NCBI GenBank assembly: GCA_022448315.1
Contig: JAKVCA010000021.1
Location: forward strand, 1-64,000
Direction: 5' to 3'
Source of the DNA: Pirellulaceae bacterium
GTDB lineage: Bacteria > Planctomycetota > Planctomycetia > Pirellulales > Pirellulaceae
DNA: 64,000 nucleotides
Under the pieces are notes generated by a model, which saw nothing but the letters and a program-made list of their open reading frames with translations, was not told the DNA's origin and ran no database searches. Numbering within the stretch: position 1 is the first letter of the stretch; every line of letters begins with the position of its first letter. This document shows positions 7,746 through 16,825 of the stretch, piece after piece. The translations under genes were made by a program, and so were the position numbers.

Positions 7746-10337
7746 TTATCCTCCGGTTCCGGAAAGGCCCAATTCCGATTGAGCCTCTTGCAGCAGCATC
7801 TGGTACTGTCGATTCTCTGGGTCGTTTTCTAGAAGTTCACGGCAATGGCTGAACACTTTGGCCCACTCGCCTTTCGCCTTTTCCAGAAGAGCAATGGCAA
7901 ATCGGTAATCGATGTTCGCCGGTTCCAGATTCCACGCTTTCCGCAGCGCGATTTCGGCCTCGTCGGGTTGCCCATTCAAGTAGAGAAGCATGCCGTAGCG
8001 GTACTGGACAAATGCAATGTCCGGTGATCTCTCTGCATCTTTGGCCAAAAGCGGCAACTCCTCCGAACGCAGGCGAGCCACCTCAGCCCGGAGTTTCGTC
8101 TCCGCTTCCGCCACCTGCTCGAGTTCAGCACGGAGCGCCTGCGAGGTATTGGGATTGAATTGCATCTGCTGAACGGCTCTTTGAACCTGCTGGACCATTT
8201 CATCCGCCCGCTGCTCCAATATGTTCGCGAGATTGGATCTTGGGCCAACAATTGTCGGGTCCACCTTGATCCCGGTCCGGTAGGTGTTGATGGCGCGATC
8301 AAATTCTCCGAGGTTTTCGTAGAGCAACCCGAGGCCGACGTAGCTTCCTGCCCGGTCGTTCTGGGTCCAGATACTCGCTTGAAGTTCCTCGACCGCCTCC
8401 TCAAACCGTTTTTCTTCATCACCACGAATCAATCGACTGCGTTGAGCGCCGAGTCCGGAAAGGACCAATGCCGCCTCAACCCGCACGGCAAGTTTCGGGT
8501 GGCTGAGTAACGGCAAGATCTCTTCAACGACCGATTTGGTGCGGTCGTAACCACCGGGTCCATCGATCGCCGGCAGCATCCGTCTCAACTCCGTGTCGAG
8601 CCTCGACAAGGCTGCCACCACAATCTTCGGGTCCGATTCTGAGAGCAGACCGATCGCTGTGTTCAGAGACTCGGGACTTTCGAAATTTGCCAACTGCTGG
8701 GCAGCCGAGGCCCGCATCATGCCAGCAACTTCTGGGCTTCCAAGCATTTTCGTCAACTCATCCTCGACACTCTCATCCCCTTCCCAAGCTCGTTTCAGGA
8801 CGGTGGCCACGGACGGACCACGTTCCTTGGGGCCGTACCATTCTTCAACGGCATCCGCAGCCCATTGGTCGAGTCGTTTCAACTCTTCACGGATCGTCTC
8901 GTTCCCTTCGCGTGCCGCCAAAAGCCAGTCTTGGTAGAGTTCCAGCCCATCAGTTTCCGCCTCGGTGAGGCGAGTGTCGCTGATGTGACACTGAGTACAG
9001 GCGTTGGGGGTACCCAGTTCCACGCTGAGGTCGGGACGAGGCACGCGCAGACTATGATCCCGCCGGGAATCGACATCCATATAAACCGAAGCGGGCATAT
9101 GACACTCGACACAGGATGAGCCCGTGGAATCCGCCTTGTGGAAGTGATGTGACGGATTGTCATAGACGGACGAAGGATGTTGGTTCTGATGGCAGTTCGT
9201 GCAGAGAGCATTGCCCGTGTACTTCAATTTGGCCTTGTGAGGATCGTGGCAGTCGGTGCACCGAATCCCCTTGTGATACATCTTGCTTTGGATGTAGGAA
9301 CCGTAAACGTAGACCTCGTCCAGAATTTGTCCGTCCGCGTGATAAGTCTGTGGGGAAAGAAGTTCTAAAGCGAAACCATCTTCAAACGAATCGCCGGGGA
9401 GGCTTCCGGGTTCCAACACCCGTCGGCGCGAATGACATCGGGCACACGTTTCAATTTCGACGTGACTGTCTTCGCTTTTCAGTTCCGCCAAGCCGTAACC
9501 GTAACGTCGATCCCAAAAAAGCGAATTTGTCTTTGCGAGTTCGACGTGCAAACTTCCGGGACCATGACACGCTTCACAACTCACGTCCATCTCAGAAAAC
9601 GTGGTGTGAAACTGTTGTTTCTTCTCATCGTAGTTTTTGTGGAGGTTTGTCGAATGACAATCCGCACATGAGGTATTCCAGCATTGGGTGGACCGGGTCC
9701 AGTGGAGGGGATCGTCGGATTCCAGTTTGTCGTCAACGTCCGGGGGCCGAAGGTAAAACCAGTCCTCCTTTTCGGTATCCCACGACAACCGAAGGACCTG
9801 AACCTGACCGATCTCAGCTTCCTCCAAATTTTCTTCGGAATCCATTTCCACCATGTACTGCTGCAGGGGTTCCGTACCGAAAACGTATTTGACCTCGAAC
9901 TCCTGCATCTCGCCGTCTGGGCCTTCGGTCCAGACGAAGTACTTATCATCCTTCATGTAAACCCGAGATTCCAAGCCGTCGTGTTCAATCGTTCTTCCAT
10001 CGAACGCGGCTTTCACCGACGCAGGTGTCGCCAAATCCATGGCGAGATCATGGTGTGAGTCGAAGTAATCCTCACCTTGTTGCACATGGCAATCAATGCA
10101 ACTTTGTCTTCCCACGTAAGTCGCAGCAACGCCCTGAGGTAGGCAGAGATACCAATCCGCGAAGACGAACCCGACCACGATGACGACCAGCGTCACGACA
10201 ACCACCAATGATAACGCTTTCACTGAGATGCGTTCACCAAGTGTGGGAGGCGGTGGAGGTGGAACTTCAAAACCGAACTCATCGCCCTCGTCGGCTCGAA
10301 TCTCCTCAGATTTTTGCTTCGTCTTTTTTTTCTTCAT
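7746..10337 (-). CDS. Membrane-anchored eight-haem cytochrome c with HEAT and TPR repeats
   Basis: 863 residues. A cytoplasmic lysine-rich head with a run of eight prolines (about 26-32) precedes one membrane helix (about 41-60). The periplasmic part holds eight CXXCH haem sites: CIDCH (C80), CADCH, CEACH, CARCH, CTDCH, CTNCH, CVECH and CTQCH, all in the first 460 residues, in the manner of cytochrome c554/NrfA-related multihaem proteins. Residues about 530-640 form HEAT-like repeats and about 660-863 form TPR units. The expected role is electron transfer at the outer face of the inner membrane, with the repeats docking a partner. The redox partner is unknown. It is coupled to the downstream nitrilase-family gene. 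Confidence 0.88.
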   Translation of the reverse strand: MKKKKTKQKSEEIRADEGDEFGFEVPPPPPPTLGERISVKALSLVVVVTLVVIVVGFVFADWYLCLPQGVAATYVGRQSCIDCHVQQGEDYFDSHHDLAMDLATPASVKAAFDGRTIEHDGLESRVYMKDDKYFVWTEGPDGEMQEFEVKYVFGTEPLQQYMVEMDSEENLEEAEIGQVQVLRLSWDTEKEDWFYLRPPDVDDKLESDDPLHWTRSTQCWNTSCADCHSTNLHKNYDEKKQQFHTTFSEMDVSCEACHGPGSLHVELAKTNSLFWDRRYGYGLAELKSEDSHVEIETCARCHSRRRVLEPGSLPGDSFEDGFALELLSPQTYHADGQILDEVYVYGSYIQSKMYHKGIRCTDCHDPHKAKLKYTGNALCTNCHQNQHPSSVYDNPSHHFHKADSTGSSCVECHMPASVYMDVDSRRDHSLRVPRPDLSVELGTPNACTQCHISDTRLTEAETDGLELYQDWLLAAREGNETIREELKRLDQWAADAVEEWYGPKERGPSVATVLKRAWEGDESVEDELTKMLGSPEVAGMMRASAAQQLANFESPESLNTAIGLLSESDPKIVVAALSRLDTELRRMLPAIDGPGGYDRTKSVVEEILPLLSHPKLAVRVEAALVLSGLGAQRSRLIRGDEEKRFEEAVEELQASIWTQNDRAGSYVGLGLLYENLGEFDRAINTYRTGIKVDPTIVGPRSNLANILEQRADEMVQQVQRAVQQMQFNPNTSQALRAELEQVAEAETKLRAEVARLRSEELPLLAKDAERSPDIAFVQYRYGMLLYLNGQPDEAEIALRKAWNLEPANIDYRFAIALLEKAKGEWAKVFSHCRELLENDPENRQYQMLLQEAQSELGLSGTGG

Positions 10338-10679
10338 GTTCAGCTACGGAAATATTTCGAATCGGACTCAGCACCAGAGTGGACAGCAAAAGAATAACTC
10401 TTGTGATCTGACTGTCATTTTTTGTCATAAGCCGCCCCGGATCTGCTCTCGCAACAGCATACTCGTGAACGGTACGAAACACCACGGTCGGATGGGGCGT
10501 CGTCGCAGCAGGACCACTTACCTGGAAGGCTCAACCAAGCGCTCTAGGAGCCCAAATCGAATCTCTCGACTTCCTGATTGGAACTTTGTCAGCTCCGAGC
10601 AGGTGCTCGCGGGTTGACTACCACCTGCGAATGCGTCGCGTCCATCCTTAGCAATATACGAAAACGCGTTGGGAGAGGT
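10338..10679. other. Gene-free intergenic stretch
   Basis: The stretch lies between the 3' end of the SNF2 gene and the start of the multihaem cytochrome, both on the minus strand. It should contain the cytochrome promoter. I could not identify reliable -35/-10 boxes, a terminator hairpin or an RNA motif. Confidence 0.4.
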
Positions 10680-12419
10680 TCAGCCCGCCTTTTCCCAATG
10701 GCCCCCGGGCGTTGCAAGATCAAAAAGACCGAAGATCTCATCCTTCGATAACCCTAGGCTCCGGGGGTTCCCGGTTTCCGCGAAAATCGTCTCGAACAAC
10801 TCGCGTTTTTGCTCCAACACCTCGTGAATCCGCTGTTCAATCGTCCCTGCCGAGGTCATCCGAGTCACCGTGACGGAGCCAGCGGCACCGATCCGATGGG
10901 CCCGATTGATGGCCTGATCCTCAATTGCCGGGTTCCACCACCGATCGAACAGAAAAACGTAACGGCAAAACTGCAAGTTGAGTCCCACGCTGCCGGCGCC
11001 GTAACTCATCAACAGGACGTGGCAATCCGGATCCTCTTTGAATTGCGTCAGAATGCTGTCCCGCCTCTTGCTCGGTATTTTACCGTGGTATTCCAGCGGT
11101 CTGTATTTCTGTAAGGGCCCCTTCATCTGCTCAATCGTTTTTACCCACTGGCTGAATACGATCGCCTTCTGCCCACTCGCTGCCACCTCAGACAATTCGG
11201 CCTGTAATCGATCTAATTTCGCACTTTCTCCGGTGACAGGATCAAAGTTGCAGATCTGTTTCAGCCGTAATACCAACTCGAAAACATGCTGAACAGTCAT
11301 CGAAGAGCCCATTTTGTTCAGCCGTATGACGCCACTTTCCTCCGCCCGGGAGTAGGTATCCGACTGCTCTGGCGAAAGGTCGATCTCTTCGTCCCGAAAC
11401 AATTTCGGCGGCATGTCTTCGAGCACCATATCTTTAGTCCGCCTTAAGATGTGCTCGCCTACTTCGCGCCCAATTTGCCGGGATGACATTCCAGGCCGCA
11501 AAAATCCCTCGGAAAGAAAGTCGAAAATCCCAACGAGATCGTCAAGACTGTTTTCGATCGGTGTCCCGGTCAAGGCCCAACTTCGGGTTCGGGGGATCGA
11601 TCGAACTGTTTTACTCGTGAAGTTGGACCGATTTTTTATTCTCTGAGCTTCGTCGAGGATCACGAGGTCGTAGTTGCGGCTATGAATGTCCGCCGCGTCA
11701 CGCATGAGAAGCTCATAATTGGCAATTTTGACGGGTGACGGCTGCTCCCATTGAAACTTTCTTTTCGCCTGATTTCCCTCGATGATGGTGACCGGTACCT
11801 CCGGCGCCCAAAGACTAAACTCACGCTGCCAATTCGTCACGAGGGGTTTCGGGCAAATCAACAAGACCTCCCTCGCCTCGCCACCATGGAGCAACAATCG
11901 GATGGCCGTGATGGCCTGCATCGTCTTTCCAAGCCCCATTTCATCCGCGAGGATCGCGCTGTGCCGCGGGTAGAGAAACGCGATCCCATCAAACTGATAG
12001 GGGAACGGGTCAAAGGGAAAATCAATCCTGCCACCAGAGACCAAAGTTTCGAGCGGAGGCTGGAGCAGATAAAACATTCGGTCCTGAAGCTTGATGACAT
12101 CTCTTGGCGGAGCAATCCGCGTCACCTTGCTCTTGCGGGACTGCCGTTTGGCTCCATCGGAGAAGCGATTGCGTTTCGGAGGCCCCTTTGTTGACGCCAA
12201 ATTCAAAACGGAATCGGAATTCGGCCTAGAAAACTGGAAGCTCGACACCCTGAATTTGAACTGCTCAACCTTGAGCGAAACGACTTTCGGGTCTGCCAAC
12301 GCGAGTGGCAAACTGCAAACCTGCCCACCTTGTCTCTCCAAACCCATCTCTGATTCGTCCCAACTCCGAATCTTAAGGGAATCTGGTGAACCATCGCGAA
12401 CGCCATCGTCCTTCATCAA
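10680..12419 (-). CDS. SNF2/RapA-type DEAD-like helicase
   Basis: 579 residues. After about 135 residues of non-conserved N-terminus, the SNF2 ATPase core begins: Walker A DEMGLGKTMQA, motif Ia LLICPKPLV, Walker B LVILDEAQ (DEAQ rather than DEAH), motif III ALTGTPIEN. The C-terminal RecA lobe has KAIVFSQW, SYGAGSVGLNLQ, FDRWWNPAIEDQA and the arginine finger region RAHRIG. It should be an ATP-driven double-stranded DNA translocase that remodels protein-DNA complexes; no nuclease, SWIM zinc finger or methylase domain is visible. ATG 12419 overlaps the upstream gene stop as ATGA, so the two proteins are translationally coupled. Confidence 0.92.
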   Translation of the reverse strand: MMKDDGVRDGSPDSLKIRSWDESEMGLERQGGQVCSLPLALADPKVVSLKVEQFKFRVSSFQFSRPNSDSVLNLASTKGPPKRNRFSDGAKRQSRKSKVTRIAPPRDVIKLQDRMFYLLQPPLETLVSGGRIDFPFDPFPYQFDGIAFLYPRHSAILADEMGLGKTMQAITAIRLLLHGGEAREVLLICPKPLVTNWQREFSLWAPEVPVTIIEGNQAKRKFQWEQPSPVKIANYELLMRDAADIHSRNYDLVILDEAQRIKNRSNFTSKTVRSIPRTRSWALTGTPIENSLDDLVGIFDFLSEGFLRPGMSSRQIGREVGEHILRRTKDMVLEDMPPKLFRDEEIDLSPEQSDTYSRAEESGVIRLNKMGSSMTVQHVFELVLRLKQICNFDPVTGESAKLDRLQAELSEVAASGQKAIVFSQWVKTIEQMKGPLQKYRPLEYHGKIPSKRRDSILTQFKEDPDCHVLLMSYGAGSVGLNLQFCRYVFLFDRWWNPAIEDQAINRAHRIGAAGSVTVTRMTSAGTIEQRIHEVLEQKRELFETIFAETGNPRSLGLSKDEIFGLFDLATPGGHWEKAG

Positions 12420-12976
12420 GCGGCCTCGGCGTTGCGTGGAGAAGCGGGAGGACGAGCTGCTTTGGCTGCCTCAAGAAGTGCTTCACGAATCCGCTCAAAT
12501 GGCTCTTCTGGCAGAATCGCCGGGCAGTCACTCAGGGTCTGCTGAGCTCGTCGAAGATCCTCCGGAGTTTCGCCAACCAGCCCCCATTCTTTCGAACGAT
12601 CCAGCTCACCAATGACACCCACCGAATTCGTTCCACCACCCTCTTCAATCCGAACCAACTGGGCTAGTTGCGACCCTGCCGGCGGGGTCAAAGACATGAC
12701 GTCGTCGAGGTCGGTCAGTATCAGGTCGGGGCGCCGGGTCGCTTTCTCAATGAGCGCTTGACATAGACGTTCTCCGAATAGATGCGATTTCAGCGTGTGA
12801 CCATAAAGGATTTCGTGCGCTCGACTCGGTTTCACGGGCGTGGTGCAATGGAATTCAAGGGGCCGGCCCAATGAATTCAGCATCAACAGGCCTCCTGAGT
12901 AACCGTGTCCAGGATTCTCGAGGACGGTCACAAAGCAAAGCACAAACCCCTCATTGTCTCCACTCAATGCAATCAC
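12416..12976 (-). CDS. Unknown protein coupled to SNF2 helicase
   Basis: 186 residues, no family recognised with certainty. The N-terminal half is mixed alpha/beta with motifs such as GGLLMLNSLGRPLEF and TTPVKPSRAHEILYG. The middle reads LILTDLDDVMSLTPP and the C-terminus is a charged alanine-rich helix. No catalytic signature, signal peptide or membrane helix is seen. Its stop overlaps the SNF2 start (ATGA, 12416-12419), so it is the first gene of a two-gene operon and probably works with the helicase, perhaps as a recruiting or regulatory subunit. That role is inference. Confidence 0.7.
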   Translation of the reverse strand: MIALSGDNEGFVLCFVTVLENPGHGYSGGLLMLNSLGRPLEFHCTTPVKPSRAHEILYGHTLKSHLFGERLCQALIEKATRRPDLILTDLDDVMSLTPPAGSQLAQLVRIEEGGGTNSVGVIGELDRSKEWGLVGETPEDLRRAQQTLSDCPAILPEEPFERIREALLEAAKAARPPASPRNAEAA

Positions 12977-13465
12977 CCAATACCGCTCAAGTTAACAACC
13001 GTCATTGATGTGTTTAGGAAAGCATCGAACCGAAGCGAGGGTTCACTTGAGAGGAGATTGGAATCTCAGCCTCCAATTTCGCGCCAGATGACACCCGCTT
13101 CACTGCCCCGCGCCAATGACATCGCCGCCCAAAACTCCCAACATTCCAAAGCCGCCTTAACTCCGCATATTAACCCGTTTTCAAAGGGGTTGATCATGAC
13201 TTGAAACGGAGGAAACCCACGAGGAAGAAGACGTTTCTTTTCATCGGAAACGGGCGGGCAGATCTGGGAAATGCAAAACGGGTAACCTCGTAATTAAGAG
13301 ATCTGAACGCGTCAACGAAACGATGCTGAATTTTCCTCGTTCCATCCTTTTTTTTCTTTTTTTGTTTTGCACAATCAGTACCACCCGACGTCGCTTGTGT
13401 CTTGCAGGGGCCATCAGCCATGTACATACTTGGAAACTTACCTGCTTGAAAATCTGGAGACGCGG
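12977..13465. other. Divergent intergenic region with T-rich tract
   Basis: It separates the divergent SNF2 operon and the small coiled-coil gene, so it should hold both promoters. A T-rich run at 13347-13367 and a 6-bp inverted repeat, CGTTTC (13232-13237) with GAAACG (13247-13252), are the only structures I can see. No gene is supported; open frames on both strands here are not protein-like. Confidence 0.45.
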
Positions 13466-13903
13466 ATGACCGACGACCAACAACCGACGCCTGAATACAG
13501 GGTCGAAATAGAGAACGATATTGAAATGACCGAGTCCGAGGACACTCAGGAACTCCTTCAACAACTCGTGTTAGGGCAAGAGCGCCAAAACGATCTACTC
13601 GAGGAATTGCTGGAACAGTTGGTGGCGAACCAACGACAACGTTCTTCAGAGATCACGCAGTGGAAACAGGCCAACCCAGAGCTTTCATTAAAATGCCGAC
13701 GCGCGGCGGAAGCATTGAGCAAAATCCAAACCGAGTTTCTCAATAATCTGGCAGAAGAGGTCAACCACAACCTTGAGGGATACATCGAAGGCGACTTCCT
13801 TTTGAATGAGTTCGTTGACCGCTATGGGCCACGACTTGCACACCTTAACGGAGTCCTGCAAGTCCTCTCGCAACTGAGTGCCAATCCTTCCCAGCACGTA
13901 TGA
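13466..13903 (+). CDS. Small coiled-coil protein of planctomycete type
   Basis: 145 residues beginning MTDDQQPTPE, chosen because GGAGA sits 8 bases upstream; an earlier in-frame ATG (13367) adds residues of no protein character. Residues about 30-65 form a leucine-rich, glutamine/glutamate-rich coiled coil (LLQQLVLGQERQNDLLEELL). The rest is a helical domain (SKIQTEFLNNLAEEVN, LLNEFVDRYGPRLAHLNGVLQVL). I recognise the pattern as a conserved uncharacterised protein of planctomycetes; its function is not known. A strong terminator follows 30 bases after the stop, so it is a single-gene unit. Confidence 0.82.
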   Translation: MTDDQQPTPEYRVEIENDIEMTESEDTQELLQQLVLGQERQNDLLEELLEQLVANQRQRSSEITQWKQANPELSLKCRRAAEALSKIQTEFLNNLAEEVNHNLEGYIEGDFLLNEFVDRYGPRLAHLNGVLQVLSQLSANPSQHV

Positions 13904-13932
13904 CATCGCCCGGGTCGAAAACGCCGAACAAG

Positions 13933-13977
13933 AGCCAGAAGCGGTTTCGAGAAAACGAAACATCTTCTGGCTTTTTT
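13933..13977 (+). terminator. Rho-independent terminator
   Basis: The perfect 9-bp arms agccagaag (13933-13941) and cttctggct (13964-13972) enclose an inner GTTTCG/CGAAAC stem, followed by a run of T at 13972-13977. It ends the transcript of the small coiled-coil gene that stops at 13903. Confidence 0.9.
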
Positions 13978-14024
13978 CATGAACAGGGATTCGCATTTCC
14001 CGCGACTATTCCCAGAATAACGGC

Positions 14025-14930
14025 ATGAGCACACCTCTATCCATCAACATGCCCTGTGAACTTGTTAGCTGCGTCACTTCGGATGGCATCCGGTTGCATG
14101 GCGCCTGGCACGCCGGTAGGCAAAACGGACCGCTGACGGGCCTCACACTCATCACCATTCATGGTGTTGGGGGAAACTTCTACTCGTCCTATCTTTTTCG
14201 TTCCTGCACTGCCACCATGTTGTCTCAGGGCGCGTCGGTGCTATGGACGAACAACCGTGGGCACGACGGTCTCGTCAACACGCCGGTGGGTCGGAGACGG
14301 GGACAGGGAGCGGCATACGAGTACGTGAGTGATTGTCGTCTCGACATCGACGCGTGGCAAAAATGGCTCAAGGCCCATGCGACTTCACCGAAACACGTGC
14401 TTTGGGGACATAGCCTCGGCGCCATTAAGGCCCTTTATAAGACGGCTCACGACCCTGCGTTAGAAACCGTAGGAGTCATTGCAAATTCGCCCGTTTTGCT
14501 GTCGCGAAGGCAGTTCTCATCCAGTCCACGAGCCAAGGAGTATCAGGCCGATCTCGAAAAGGCCTCACGTTATGTGTCCGAACAACGCGGACGTGATCTG
14601 TTACACATTCGCAATCCGACACCCATCTGGATCTCGGCCGATTCCTACCTCGACAAATACGGACCTGATGAAAAATATGACTTCTTGAACTTCATCGAAC
14701 CAACTCGATGCCCCATTCTGTTCACCTATGGCGAAGTCGAACTGTCGGACGATCCGCACGACCTCAGGAATCAGATCGCGGAGCGAGTTGGAGACGGACG
14801 GTCCATCGAATTCTGCACCATCCCTCGTGCAAATCATTTTTACACCCAGGGGATTGAAGACTTGCAGCAGAAGATGGAGCATTGGTTAGTGAAGCACCTG
14901 TCATCCGGCGGGCTGCATGAACTCCGGTAA
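14025..14930 (+). CDS. Alpha/beta-fold hydrolase
   Basis: 301 residues with the alpha/beta hydrolase plan: an oxyanion-hole HGVGGNF (about 46-52), the nucleophile elbow GHSLG with Ser130, and a C-terminal histidine in PRANHFY near residue 272. An acidic residue in FTYGEVELSDD is the likely third member of the triad. There is no signal peptide, so it is cytoplasmic. Substrate unknown; esterase, lipase or acyl-transfer activity are all possible. It precedes an ABC importer by about 120 bases on the same strand, but a functional link is not evident. Confidence 0.85.
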   Translation: MSTPLSINMPCELVSCVTSDGIRLHGAWHAGRQNGPLTGLTLITIHGVGGNFYSSYLFRSCTATMLSQGASVLWTNNRGHDGLVNTPVGRRRGQGAAYEYVSDCRLDIDAWQKWLKAHATSPKHVLWGHSLGAIKALYKTAHDPALETVGVIANSPVLLSRRQFSSSPRAKEYQADLEKASRYVSEQRGRDLLHIRNPTPIWISADSYLDKYGPDEKYDFLNFIEPTRCPILFTYGEVELSDDPHDLRNQIAERVGDGRSIEFCTIPRANHFYTQGIEDLQQKMEHWLVKHLSSGGLHELR

Positions 14931-15050
14931 AACGGACTCAAACCTCGCCGGCCTCCGAGCCTCCAATTGTCTGGCGATTCACCCTTTACTCTGCCGAAGG
15001 CATTTCACGCGAGCCATATACCGCTCAAACGAATGAGATCCGAGGACTTG

Positions 15051-15836
15051 ATGAATACCGCCGCACACTGTGATTCACCCGGTATCATGATCCAGTCGAT
15101 GACCCATCAGTACGGCGGGGAGACAGTACTGTCTGACATCCAAATGACGGTCAAACCGGGTGAATTTGTGACGTTGATCGGACCCTCCGGGTGTGGCAAA
15201 TCGACCTTACTGAGATTGGTTGCGGGCCTGGAGTCTCTTCAGACAGGGAGGATGCATTTTCCGAATCCGTCACATCCCGCTTCCCCGGAGTCGCACGACC
15301 ATCGAAGGGCATTCGTCTTTCAGGACTCGAGTCTGCTTCCCTGGCGGAATGTCTACGATAACGTCGGCATGCCACTTGAACTGAAGGGCATTTCCAAAAA
15401 CGATCGTTGCGCGAAAATCCTTGAGCAGCTGAAGCGGGTAGGGCTTCGCGAGGAGGATCGCACCAAGCTGCCACGCATGCTTTCGGGTGGGATGAAAATG
15501 CGAGTTTCGCTCGCCAGGGCGCTCGTCACGGATCCTGACATCCTCCTCATGGACGAACCTTTCTCCGCTCTGGATGACATCCTAAGAACACAACTCAACC
15601 ACGAGTTACTCGGTCTCTGGGAGCAACAAAATTGGACCACGCTATTCGTGACCCACCAAGTCGCGGAGGCTGCGTTTTTGAGCGACCGCGTGATTGTCAT
15701 GAATCATCACCCGGGAAAAATTCACGAAACCATCACCATCGATCTGCCGAGGCCCCGACTTCCCGAGCTAAGGGAAAGCTTTCCGTTCCTTGAAGTCGTC
15801 AATCGTCTTCAAAAGAGTCTGTCGGAGGTCGTATGA
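15051..15836 (+). CDS. ABC importer ATPase (NitT/TauT/ThiZ type)
   Basis: 261 residues from the ATG at 15051 (MNTAAHCD), preceded by gagg; in-frame ATGs at 14967 and 15033 are possible. All ATPase motifs are intact: Walker A GPSGCGKST, Q-loop VFQDSSLLPWRN, signature LSGGMKMRVSLARAL, Walker B ILLMDEPFSALDD and the switch histidine in FVTHQ. This is the SsuB/TauB/ThiZ subfamily. The stop overlaps the permease start (ATGA at 15833-15836), showing translational coupling. The substrate-binding protein encoded downstream points to a pyrimidine-like or flavin-like vitamin precursor. Confidence 0.92.
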   Translation: MNTAAHCDSPGIMIQSMTHQYGGETVLSDIQMTVKPGEFVTLIGPSGCGKSTLLRLVAGLESLQTGRMHFPNPSHPASPESHDHRRAFVFQDSSLLPWRNVYDNVGMPLELKGISKNDRCAKILEQLKRVGLREEDRTKLPRMLSGGMKMRVSLARALVTDPDILLMDEPFSALDDILRTQLNHELLGLWEQQNWTTLFVTHQVAEAAFLSDRVIVMNHHPGKIHETITIDLPRPRLPELRESFPFLEVVNRLQKSLSEVV

Positions 15837-16624
15837 AACCTATCGCAAAACTCTTCAGCCCCGCTTGGCTCGCTCCACTGATTGCATTTTTTATCATGAT
15901 CGCAGCTTGGGAAGCGCTGGTGCAGTGGTTTGAGCTTCCGTCCATCATTCTACCGAGTCCCGGGCAGGTGTTCACTGCATTCGTCGAACATCCAGACGAG
16001 TGGAGCCGAGCGACCCTGGCCACTTCAGTCGAGATTCTCGTCGCTTACGCGGGCAGCATCGTTTTGGGCCTCTCCATTGCCGTTGTCTTTGCGCAGGCGA
16101 AGTGGCTTCGCGCGAGCCTTTACCCTTACGCCATTTTTTTAAAAACACTACCGATCATTGCGATCGCACCGCTCATCATCATTTGGATTGGAGAAGGCTT
16201 CTGGGCCAACGTCATCATCGCGTGGATCGTCGCGTTTTTACCCATCCTGACAAACACCACCGAAGGATTGATCAGTGTCCCTGCAAACCTTCAAGACGTC
16301 ATGCGTCTTTATGGAGCTTCAAGATGGCAATTACTTTGGAAACTCCAGTTGCCGAATTCGCTCCCCTATCTGGTGACGGGTTGCAAAATTTCGAGTGTCT
16401 CCTGCGTTCTCGGCGCGGTGGTTGGCGAGATGACGGTTGGCTATCTTGACGTTCCGGGAATCGGGAATGAAATTTTCGCAAAGAGAAACACGGACGTCGC
16501 CTTGATGTTCGTTTATATTCTTCTTTCAGGCGGTATCGGAATCACACTCTTCGGTCTGACAAGCTGGATCGGCGATCGAGTTCTCTTGCACTGGAGAGAT
16601 CCCGGAGTTGATGATGCGCGATAG
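15833..16624 (+). CDS. ABC importer permease (BPD type)
   Basis: 263 residues with about six transmembrane segments and the binding-protein-dependent permease loop (VMRLYGASRWQLLWKLQLPNS), which contacts the ATPase. The family is that of TauC/SsuC/ThiX permeases. ATG 15833 overlaps the ATPase stop. It forms the membrane channel of the importer together with the ATPase upstream and the lipoprotein encoded 200 bases downstream. Confidence 0.93.
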   Translation: MKPIAKLFSPAWLAPLIAFFIMIAAWEALVQWFELPSIILPSPGQVFTAFVEHPDEWSRATLATSVEILVAYAGSIVLGLSIAVVFAQAKWLRASLYPYAIFLKTLPIIAIAPLIIIWIGEGFWANVIIAWIVAFLPILTNTTEGLISVPANLQDVMRLYGASRWQLLWKLQLPNSLPYLVTGCKISSVSCVLGAVVGEMTVGYLDVPGIGNEIFAKRNTDVALMFVYILLSGGIGITLFGLTSWIGDRVLLHWRDPGVDDAR

Positions 16625-16825
16625 CCATTGACGAGCTTGCCTTCGTTGCATGAAGCTTCGGATATGCATGATCACGAGTCGGGTTAGGAATTTTTCCCCT
16701 GACTCTGGAGTCTCGCGCTTCCCAAGCGAGCGACCGATCAAAACACGCAAGCGGTTACAGGATGCCGCGAATGATTTCATGCCACCCATCATTACCCCAA
16801 GGGAATTCAAAGGCGGGAGAACACC

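Noticed and set aside
9116-9892. A 258-residue plus-strand frame with many cysteines
   Set aside because: It is antisense to the multihaem cytochrome; the cysteines mirror codons for the CXXCH-rich region.
10680-12976. Defence-system helicase operon
   Set aside because: SNF2 proteins occur in defence systems, but no nuclease, methylase, phospholipase or toxin partner is present nearby, so this was not called.
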